IMG/VR virus record: IMGVR_UViG_3300020438_000249
Span: 1 to 25,432 of that record
Reading direction: 5' to 3' (one strand)
DNA from: a virus
DNA length: 25,432 nt
Each line of letters starts with the position of its first letter. Position 1 is the first letter of the stretch. Both the position numbers and the translations under genes were made by a program. Positions 1-5,706 of this stretch are shown here, piece by piece. Under the pieces are notes generated by a model. The model saw only the letters and a list, made by a program, of their open reading frames with translations. It was not told where the DNA came from and did not search any database.

Positions 1-107
1 TTTTTAAGTTCATCTTTTCTTCTAACACAACCACCTTCAGGTGTATTACTTACTTCAATAGCACTAGTAGTGTTTAATGCTTCATCTATTGGATCATAAC
101 TAGACAT
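1..107 (-). CDS. Probable small terminase subunit (gp16-like), N-terminal fragment
   Basis: An open frame starts at an ATG (107-105) and runs off the left window edge, so only about 35 residues are visible (beginning MSSYDPIDEALNTT; later EGGCVRRKDELKK). It starts 8 nt after the stop of gp15. In T4-like phages the gene following gp15 is gp16, the small terminase subunit that recognises concatemeric DNA and regulates the large subunit gp17 during head filling. The visible VRRKDEL segment resembles the VRRN segment that opens the conserved part of T4 gp16, but this is a very short match. The identity therefore rests mainly on synteny. No Shine-Dalgarno sequence precedes the start, so coupling to gp15 translation is plausible. 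The fragment is too short for any statement about oligomerisation or DNA binding. Confidence 0.55.
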   Translation of the reverse strand, partial: MSSYDPIDEALNTTSAIEVSNTPEGGCVRRKDELK

Positions 108-115
108 GGTATTCA

Positions 116-1168
116 CTATGGATTAAGTACGTCTTGTTGTTTAGTTGGACTGTATACTAATCCATCATCAAATTCAGTGGTAAATTCATTAAATCCAAAA
201 TCATCATCAGGATCTATTAATTTATCATCAGCCTCAGTTAATAAATTAACAGCTATACCTGAAACATGTTCTGCAGCAACAGTACTGTCAAATCCTCTCC
301 AAACAATAATTGTAGTCGCATCCTCAACAGTTTTAATCTTCATAATTTCACTGTCTATTATAAATCTATTATCAGCTGCTAATCCAGTAGTTGAATCAAG
401 AGTAATTCTAGTTTCAGATGAAGTTAGATCTTCTTTTAGAGTTGCAACGTTATCATTGTTATAATCTTTAACTGCCTTAGGTGTGGCAACATAACGCACT
501 TGTCTTCTGCCTGATGGTGGCATATCTGTAGAGTAATCAACTTGAACTTTCTTAATAAGTCCATCACTACTATCAGATACAGGACCAAATAGATAGGTTT
601 TTGCAGTAAATTGTAGAGTATAAATTAATGCTGTTCTTGTAGAAAAATCTCCTTCATATTCATCTCTAAATGAAATATTATCTAATACTATTGGAATATC
701 TCTCTTTTCTCCAATAGATTTAATTAAGTTAATTGTTATATTAAATGATGGTTGGAAATATGGTAATATCTGTTCTACGATTTGTAATGCATCATCATTT
801 AACTTTGAAAATATACTTAATTCAAATCCAATATTGTAAGGAACTGGCATAAAGACTTTCTTTATATTTGAACCATCTTTTGCCTTAAATGTTTGAGTTA
901 TTCCTGATTTTCTAGTTGGGTCATATGAAATAGTAGTCATTTCAAATGACATTCTTGGTAGAGTTATTGCAACTGCTTTTGTTAAACTAGCTTGTTCTCT
1001 GATTTTCGCAAAGAACTTTTGTTGTGGACCATAAGCAAGACCTACTTTTGTATCATCAAGAGTTGTATCATCTCTATTCTCATGCTTAATATAAATTTGA
1101 TTAAAGAGAGTACCAAAACCAATAATGGTTTTTCTCATAATTTCATGATAATAATAAGTGCCTAACAT
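116..1168 (-). CDS. 15: Tail sheath stabiliser / tail completion protein gp15
   Basis: This is the gp15 family, which forms the hexameric ring that caps the proximal end of the contractile tail and sheath so that the tail can join the head neck. The N-terminus (MLGTYYYHEIMRK, then LFNQIYIKH) matches the T4 gp15 start in pattern. Residues 129-143 (QIVEQILPYFQPSFN) are nearly identical to T4 QIVEQILPYFQPHFN, and ELSIF at 116-120 is also shared. The core ends around residue 210 with GLIKKVQVDY, like T4 GLIRTTYTD. The protein has 350 residues, compared with about 272 in T4. Much of the extra length is a C-terminal module at about residues 248-312, with IIDSEIMKIKTV followed by VWRGFDSTVAAEH, which recurs in other proteins of this window. 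The start is supported by GGAG at 1183-1180, 11 nt upstream. The gene lies 3 nt after gp14. Confidence 0.96.
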   Translation of the reverse strand: MLGTYYYHEIMRKTIIGFGTLFNQIYIKHENRDDTTLDDTKVGLAYGPQQKFFAKIREQASLTKAVAITLPRMSFEMTTISYDPTRKSGITQTFKAKDGSNIKKVFMPVPYNIGFELSIFSKLNDDALQIVEQILPYFQPSFNITINLIKSIGEKRDIPIVLDNISFRDEYEGDFSTRTALIYTLQFTAKTYLFGPVSDSSDGLIKKVQVDYSTDMPPSGRRQVRYVATPKAVKDYNNDNVATLKEDLTSSETRITLDSTTGLAADNRFIIDSEIMKIKTVEDATTIIVWRGFDSTVAAEHVSGIAVNLLTEADDKLIDPDDDFGFNEFTTEFDDGLVYSPTKQQDVLNP

Positions 1169-1171
1169 AAA

Positions 1172-2614
1172 TTAATAATCTCCAAATGGGTTGCCTTCTG
1201 AAAAGTCAAGTAAGTTATCTGCTTCTAATTCAATTTCAGCATTAGAATCATATTGATCATCAACGCTATCTGAACTGTAAGATAGGCATACATATCTAGC
1301 AGAACTGATACCTCCAACAATTTCTTCACCTGGAGTAAACGCTCCACTATTAAGAGAAACTTTCAGTTCAACTGGTGGATTAACATCATCAACAGTTGTA
1401 AGTATCTTAAAGTCTCTAACGAATGCTTCTGTACCAGAAAGTTGACCAGTTACTACTTCGTTATATATGTAAGTTCCAATTCCAGTACTACTTATACCAG
1501 AGAATGTAACTGTAGGATTAGCAGTATATCCAGCACCAGCATTAGTAAACTGTATTTCCTGTATAATGCCTAGACTGTCTATAATTGGTACACCAGTTGC
1601 TGTTGTATTACCTACACCAGAAGGAGGGTCACTAAATGTTAACGTAGGAGTTCCTGTATAACCTCTACCTCTTTGAGATATAACAATAGTAGAGATACCA
1701 GCATTAACAACACCCACTGTAACAGCAGCACCTACTCCATTACCACCAGTTAATAAAACTAATGGTGGATTATCTGCACTATATCCACTACCTGGATTAA
1801 CCAATCTAACTTCTTTCACCGATTTAATCTTACCGATGGTTGTTGTTATTGCCACAGCAGTAGCTTGTACTCCTGAAGCAATTAGAGGTGCAGATATTTC
1901 AACTTCAGGTGTAGCAGTATATCCTGAACCATCATTTATTAAATCTATAAATCCAATCATTCCAGTTGTTCCTGTTGATCCAACACCAACAGCAGTGGTA
2001 GCAGCTCCAACTAATTGTACTGTAGTAGTATATCCTTCATCTTCTAGAGCACTATCAATTTCATTAATAGTAGTATCAATCTGTTCATTTTCATATTCAT
2101 AAAGTTCACAACTTAGTTCATAAACATAATTTCTACCTAATTGATAAAAAGGTTTTTCACCTTCAACTCTTTTAATTTCAAATAATCTTTCTCCAAGAGG
2201 GAAATATATTAAATCTCCTTCTTTTGGTCGTGCTACTAAATCTTCAAAAGTCCAATCTGTATTATATCCTTCTTCAATTCCTGATCTCATACCCTCCAAC
2301 CAAGGAGCAATAAAATCTTCATATCTTTCTCTTGAAATGGTAAGACTAACTTCATTGGTCAATCTTAAACCAAACTTGGTCATCAAATCTGCACCAGGAT
2401 TATATCCCTCATAATTATTTAAATATGCTTCAATTAAAAAAGAGTCATCAAATTTAGATGACTGAACTTCTCTAATAATATTATCAGTTTTAAATACTTT
2501 TCTAGGAAGATAATATACTTCTACTCCATAGGTCTGCAATTGTTCATTGATCAGATCTTGAACTAAAAACTGTTCGTTTTGAGAACCCTGTAAAAAATAT
2601 GGATTTAATCCCAT
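1172..2614 (-). CDS. 14: Neck protein gp14 (head completion), enlarged by inserted repeats
   Basis: gp14 forms, with gp13, the neck that closes the filled head and receives the tail. Residues 26-160 follow T4 gp14 closely: GVEVYYLPR (30-38; T4 GVECYYVPR), IEAYLNNYEGY (61-71; T4 AYLNSFEGY), FGLRLTNEVSLTI (81-93), KEGDLIYFPL (131-140; T4 KEGDLIYFPM) and PFYQLGRN (155-162; T4 PFYQLGQN). The C-terminal tail EGNPFGDY corresponds to T4 ESNPFDNDF. The family is about 256 residues in T4, and here there are 480. The extra length lies between about residues 200 and 450. It consists of four GxGYxxxP beta repeats (near 230, 278, 318 and 362), then an FTPGEEIVGGISSARYV module (about 387-450). The core is split but intact, so the protein is probably functional. 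It starts 6 nt after gp13 with a weak AGG upstream, and gp15 follows 3 nt later. Confidence 0.96.
   Translation of the reverse strand: MGLNPYFLQGSQNEQFLVQDLINEQLQTYGVEVYYLPRKVFKTDNIIREVQSSKFDDSFLIEAYLNNYEGYNPGADLMTKFGLRLTNEVSLTISRERYEDFIAPWLEGMRSGIEEGYNTDWTFEDLVARPKEGDLIYFPLGERLFEIKRVEGEKPFYQLGRNYVYELSCELYEYENEQIDTTINEIDSALEDEGYTTTVQLVGAATTAVGVGSTGTTGMIGFIDLINDGSGYTATPEVEISAPLIASGVQATAVAITTTIGKIKSVKEVRLVNPGSGYSADNPPLVLLTGGNGVGAAVTVGVVNAGISTIVISQRGRGYTGTPTLTFSDPPSGVGNTTATGVPIIDSLGIIQEIQFTNAGAGYTANPTVTFSGISSTGIGTYIYNEVVTGQLSGTEAFVRDFKILTTVDDVNPPVELKVSLNSGAFTPGEEIVGGISSARYVCLSYSSDSVDDQYDSNAEIELEADNLLDFSEGNPFGDY
1460..2017 (-). repeat. GxGYxxxP coding repeats inserted in gp14
   Basis: Residues about 200-385 of gp14 hold four degenerate units of about 40-50 residues. 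Each centres on a G(S/R/A)GY(T/S)xxxP turn (DGSGYTATP, PGSGYSADNPP, RGRGYTGTP, AGAGYTANP), followed by a hydrophobic strand and an Ala/Gly/Val-rich stretch. The DNA shows matching phrases around each GxGY (for instance AGTATATCC-like triplets on the plus strand) but is well diverged. T4 gp14 has no such segment. Confidence 0.85.
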
Positions 2615-2620
2615 TGCTTA

Positions 2621-3484
2621 TTAACCTATCAAATCAAGAGGTGGTACTTCATACTCGGATGACATCTTAGAAATTATTGATTCTAAATCTCTTTCAGCAT
2701 CATCGTATAATTGTCTTCCATTTAATTCAATTCCACCAGGAAGTTTAACTCCTTGAAACTTAATTAAATTTTGTCCCCACTGTCTTTTAATAAGAGCAGT
2801 CAGATAGTTTTTTATGAAAGGGTCGTTAAAAACACCTGTAAATTCAGTTGGATCTAATGCTCTATAACAGTCAACAATAATATAGTTATCTTTAACTGAA
2901 GAACCCCAATCAATATCCAAATATAATCTATCTTGTCTTTGATTAAATCTTATCTGCTTATCTGTAGTTAACATCATATCAATATCTTGAAGATATGATT
3001 TTGTCATAGCATAACTCAAAAGACCATTATATCCAAGATTAAATGCAACATCATTTAAAAATAATTGATACTTAATACTAAACATTCCACCAGAAATGGT
3101 ACTTGCATCAAATTTAAATATTTTTTCTATACCAACAACAGAATCTGGAATTTGTATAAAATTGGAAGTTTCATACCACTTACTAGTGATTGGATCAGCT
3201 AATCCACTTATACTTGTAGAAGTAGCAGTTGTAGTTACAATACCAACTGTATTAGTACTACCATCCTCATTAGTCGCCTGTCCTCTATCAATATCCTCCT
3301 GAGTAATTTGATGTTTAAGATACATTCTTTCAACACCATTATAACAACGCTCCTGAAAAAGTTGAAGAGCATCGTCATAAGCATCATCTATTTGTTCATC
3401 TGATACATTAATCTCCAATACTGGAGCACCTAATCTTCTGAGACAAAAATCTTTTAATTCTTGTTTAGTGGTTGGTTTTGCCAT
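2621..3484 (-). CDS. 13: Neck protein gp13 (head completion)
   Basis: gp13 is the neck protein that binds the portal side of the filled capsid and, with gp14, allows the tail to attach. The N-terminus, KQELKDFCLRRLGAPVLEIN (7-26), matches T4 KELKDVILRRLGAPIINV, followed by DEQIDDAYDDALQLFQE (29-45) as in T4 DQIYDCIQRALELYGE. The C-terminal signature is NYLTALIKRQWGQNLIKFQG (226-245), then VKLPGGIELNGRQLYDDA, aligning with T4 MMLPGGVTIDGQRLIEEA. At 287 residues it is close to T4 (309). The stretch VGIVTTTATSTSI (80-92) is low-complexity and looks like a short insertion. The start is firm: an ideal GGAGG lies 9 nt upstream within the end of the preceding gene, and the stop and start overlap as TAATG, which suggests translational coupling. 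Confidence 0.96.
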   Translation of the reverse strand: MAKPTTKQELKDFCLRRLGAPVLEINVSDEQIDDAYDDALQLFQERCYNGVERMYLKHQITQEDIDRGQATNEDGSTNTVGIVTTTATSTSISGLADPITSKWYETSNFIQIPDSVVGIEKIFKFDASTISGGMFSIKYQLFLNDVAFNLGYNGLLSYAMTKSYLQDIDMMLTTDKQIRFNQRQDRLYLDIDWGSSVKDNYIIVDCYRALDPTEFTGVFNDPFIKNYLTALIKRQWGQNLIKFQGVKLPGGIELNGRQLYDDAERDLESIISKMSSEYEVPPLDLIG

Positions 3485-5142
3485 TAATACGATCCTCCAT
3501 CTATTCCACCTGTAGCAGTTATAACACCACTTAAAACAGCACCAGAACCTTCAAAGAATCTATTGGTAAATACATCATCAGTGAAGGTAGTACCAGCACC
3601 AAGAGTTTCTATACGACGAGCACCATCATAGAAGACTTCTACTGATCCATCATCATTAGCGATAATACTATCTTCACCAGATTTTGCTTGAAGATATATG
3701 TTACCACCATCATCATCATTTACATTATTTCTAATATATAGATTTCCTGTATTATTATCAAGATATGAATAATCACCATTATGATACAATTCCATATCAA
3801 GACCAGTACCAATCAGAATCTTAACATCATCAACTAATTTTAGTGCATCAGCAGATTTGTCCCAATATAAAGCATTTGCTCCACCATTACCATGAAACTC
3901 TACATCTTCTTTAAATGTAGTTATACCTGATAAAAATAACCTATCGAGTGTTGATCCTCCAGAAATATTCGCACTACCGTTAGCATCAATTGCTGAAGTA
4001 AATGTAGATACACCTGCAGTTACAACTATTCCACCTGTAGTTACTCTGACTCCTTTACCAGCAGTTACAATACCAACAGAATCTACATTAGTTACATCTT
4101 CGTAAGTAAGAGTTCCTGCTATAGAGACATTCCCATCAAACTGAGCATTTCCAACAAAGGTTGAAAGACCAGTTATTTTAAGACTATTACCAGTAATATT
4201 ATCTAATACTAAATCATCGGATAGATATAAATCTCCACCAACATAAACATCTCCACTGAAAGTAGATACTCCAACAAACGTGGAAACACCAGATACATTT
4301 AGATTATCAAGTTCACTATGACCATTAACATCTAATCCAGTTAATGTTCCAAGTGATGTGATGTTAGGTTGTGCAGCTGTATTAACTGTACCTGCTAAGT
4401 TACCAGTAAATGTAGTTGCTGTAATAGCACCAGACACATTTACATCATCAAGTTCAGTAAAACCATCAACATCCAAGTTACCATTCGCATCTATGGCACC
4501 AGCAAATGTTGATACACCAGATACATTTACATTATCTAACTCAGTATGCCCAACTACATTTAAACCTACACCACCAGAAACATCTAAACCCCCATTCATA
4601 TCAACTGCAGGAGTAAATGTTGCTACACCAGTTGCAACATTAAGACCTAAGTTAAAAGTAGAAACTGAATTAAATATAGATGCTCCAACAAAGGTTGAAA
4701 TTCCAGTTACCTGTAAATCAGTAAACGTATTGGGTGCATTACTAATTGCAGATTCTATAGTTGCTGTTGTTGTGGCATCCAGAGATGCGATATTCTGTAA
4801 TTGTCTATCAGCATTAACTATTGTAGTTTCGCCAATTGCAATTGATTCAGTAGCAACAAGAGTAGGTGCAGTTGTTACTCCACTAAAATTTACTTCACCA
4901 AAATCTACGTGAGAAGTAAATGTACTAATTCCTTGTACATTTATACCTGCTGCAATATCATTTCCTAAGTTATATTTTTGTGTTACCCTATCCCAGATTA
5001 AAAGATACCCAGTTGCTCCAGTTTCATCTTTTCTTGTAGAGTTAACATCCACCAAGTTGTTAACACGAGTTGGTGGTGCAGAGGCATTTGCTAATACCCT
5101 AATTATATTTTGTGAACCTATTCTGTCGTTTATAGTTGGCAT
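3484..5142 (-). CDS. Repetitive fibre / whisker-like virion structural protein
   Basis: This 552-residue protein is built of beta-rich repeats. Residues 1-65 are a non-repetitive head (TINDRIGSQNIIRVLANA; later GYLLIWDRVTQKYNLG) that probably anchors it to the virion. Then come eight G(I/V/L)(S/T)TF motifs at about 71, 148, 209, 286, 292, 325, 377 and 406. The (T/S)ELDxxNVSG unit occurs three times (about 200, 229, 276). The segment TLTYEDVTNVDSVGIVTAGKG (about 344-364) and the distal MELYHNGDYSYLDNNTGNLYI (450-470) plus NDDGSVEVFYDGARRIET are familiar from fibre-like structural proteins of marine T4-like phages. It occupies the position just before gp13 where T4 has fibritin (wac), but I see no sequence similarity to fibritin. 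A fibre role in adsorption or as a whisker is inferred. The start overlaps the preceding stop (TAATG) and is preceded by AGGTGGAG (5160-5153) and AAGG (5148-5145). No chaperone or peptidase domain is visible at the C-terminus. Confidence 0.85.
   Translation of the reverse strand: MPTINDRIGSQNIIRVLANASAPPTRVNNLVDVNSTRKDETGATGYLLIWDRVTQKYNLGNDIAAGINVQGISTFTSHVDFGEVNFSGVTTAPTLVATESIAIGETTIVNADRQLQNIASLDATTTATIESAISNAPNTFTDLQVTGISTFVGASIFNSVSTFNLGLNVATGVATFTPAVDMNGGLDVSGGVGLNVVGHTELDNVNVSGVSTFAGAIDANGNLDVDGFTELDDVNVSGAITATTFTGNLAGTVNTAAQPNITSLGTLTGLDVNGHSELDNLNVSGVSTFVGVSTFSGDVYVGGDLYLSDDLVLDNITGNSLKITGLSTFVGNAQFDGNVSIAGTLTYEDVTNVDSVGIVTAGKGVRVTTGGIVVTAGVSTFTSAIDANGSANISGGSTLDRLFLSGITTFKEDVEFHGNGGANALYWDKSADALKLVDDVKILIGTGLDMELYHNGDYSYLDNNTGNLYIRNNVNDDDGGNIYLQAKSGEDSIIANDDGSVEVFYDGARRIETLGAGTTFTDDVFTNRFFEGSGAVLSGVITATGGIDGGSY
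3494..3498 (-). promoter_or_regulatory. Strong ribosome binding site for gp13
   Basis: The minus strand reads GGAGG at 3498-3494, followed by a 9-nt spacer to the gp13 ATG at 3484-3482. It lies inside the last codons of the upstream fibre gene (the GGS portion of its GGSY end). It is the clearest Shine-Dalgarno sequence in the window and fixes the gp13 start. The neck genes are thus well translated even though the stop and start codons overlap. Confidence 0.85.
4267..4548 (-). repeat. Coding tandem repeats, TELDxxNVSG / GVSTF units
   Basis: Residues about 199-292 of the fibre protein contain three imperfect copies of a unit with consensus (T/S)ELDxxNVSG, followed in two of them by GVSTFxG and in one by ITATTF. 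The copies are 29-47 residues apart. At the DNA level, phrases such as the complement of ACATTATCTAACTCAGT recur with substitutions. The reading frame is kept throughout, consistent with growth of a beta-helical shaft by internal duplication. Confidence 0.8.
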
Positions 5143-5480
5143 TACCTTGTTACTCCACCTCTGACTAGTGCTGACCCCTCAACTGCTTTATATGTTCCCC
5201 CTTCGGGTGTGGTTATTTGTACATCATATACGTACCTTCCAGGCTTTATATCTACAGTTTGATAAGCAAGCATTGAAATGGATATAACTCCATTTTCTGG
5301 TTGTGTAAGTGTAGTAGCAAAAGATACCTGAGTTGAACTAGAGGAGTGCTTTCTCAACATTGCTGATGTGCCAGCTCCTACTAAATCCAGATATCCATTA
5401 GTCCTAGTATCCTCTAATTGAAAGGATGTATCAAAATCAAAACCTTGTTCAATTACTATATTGGATACATATACTGCCAT
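5142..5480 (-). CDS. Small virion structural protein, 112 residues
   Basis: This is a compact protein with an all-beta look: MAVYVSNIVIEQGFDFDTSF, a central AMLRKHSSSSTQVSF, then GVISISM and KPGRYVYDVQIT, ending EGSALVRGGVTR. The pattern (IEQGxDFD start, YVYDV(Q/L)(I/L)T and EGSALVxxGVT end) is one I associate with small structural proteins next to fibre genes in marine T4-like phages. The fold resembles N-terminal baseplate-attachment domains of the BppU type, but that is impression rather than demonstrated homology. No signal peptide or membrane segment is seen. It is the first gene after a late promoter (5510-5503) and lacks a Shine-Dalgarno sequence. Its stop overlaps the start of the fibre gene (TAATG), so the pair is probably made together; an adaptor linking the fibre to the baseplate is a reasonable guess. 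Confidence 0.8.
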   Translation of the reverse strand: MAVYVSNIVIEQGFDFDTSFQLEDTRTNGYLDLVGAGTSAMLRKHSSSSTQVSFATTLTQPENGVISISMLAYQTVDIKPGRYVYDVQITTPEGGTYKAVEGSALVRGGVTR

Positions 5481-5502
5481 TATTAATCAATATATTTTTA
5501 AA

Positions 5503-5510
5503 TATTTATA
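5503..5510 (-). promoter_or_regulatory. T4-type late promoter TATAAATA upstream of the 112-residue protein gene
   Basis: The minus strand reads TATAAATA at 5510-5503, an exact match to the T4 late-promoter box recognised by the gp55 sigma factor with gp33 and the sliding clamp. It overlaps the stop codon of the upstream 66-residue gene and lies 22 nt before the ATG at 5480-5478. From T4 practice, initiation would fall about 6 nt downstream, giving a leader of roughly 16 nt. It would drive the 112-residue protein, the fibre, gp13, gp14, gp15 and beyond. The surrounding DNA is AT-rich, so chance occurrence is possible. The intergenic position and the matching box at 14607-14600 argue for function. 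Confidence 0.75.
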
Positions 5511-5706
5511 ATCTTTTATTTAACACTTCATATAAAAGAGATTTTATTTCATCAATATCAGACCGTAGACGTTTAATCTCCTCTTCTTCAGTTAATTTTT
5601 TGTTTTTTAACTGAAGATATTGGCGATACCCTTGGTTATCATGATTTATAATAGCACCAGAATCTTCATCTCTATAAAGATTCTTATGCCCTTCAACTGG
5701 TATCAT
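5506..5706 (-). CDS. Small coiled-coil virion-cluster protein, 66 residues
   Basis: The N-terminal half, MIPVEGHKNLYRDEDSGAII, continues to QGYRQYLQLK. The C-terminal half (about residues 38-64) is highly charged, with a heptad-like pattern (KLTEEEEIKRLRSDIDEIK, then SLLYEVL), predicting a short coiled coil. Proteins of this size with an IPVEGHxNLYRDExxGAI opening occur in the same position in T4-like marine phages; none has a function that I know of. It overlaps the preceding DUF4815 gene by one base (TAATG at 5708-5704), so it is probably translated by coupling and may act with that protein, for example as an assembly factor or small baseplate component. The late promoter of the next gene overlaps its stop. 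Real gene: high confidence; function: unknown. Confidence 0.85.
   Translation of the reverse strand: MIPVEGHKNLYRDEDSGAIINHDNQGYRQYLQLKNKKLTEEEEIKRLRSDIDEIKSLLYEVLNKRL

Noticed and set aside
177-464. A 95-codon plus-strand open frame opposite gp15
   Set aside because: It is fully antisense to a well-supported T4-family gene. The hydrophobic translation comes from the codon usage of the opposite strand.
4267-4548. Possible CRISPR-like or direct-repeat array
   Set aside because: The repeats are imperfect, in frame, and explained by the repeating protein shaft. There are no constant repeats with unique spacers and no cas genes.
4358-4912. A 184-codon plus-strand open frame
   Set aside because: It lies antisense inside the fibre repeats. 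Its protein is a shadow of the repeat composition (Pro/Thr/Val-rich), with no family resemblance and no expression signal.
5481-5505. Possible terminator between the 66-residue and 112-residue genes
   Set aside because: The AT-rich gap has no stable GC stem followed by a T tract on the minus strand; the only clear signal there is the TATAAATA box.
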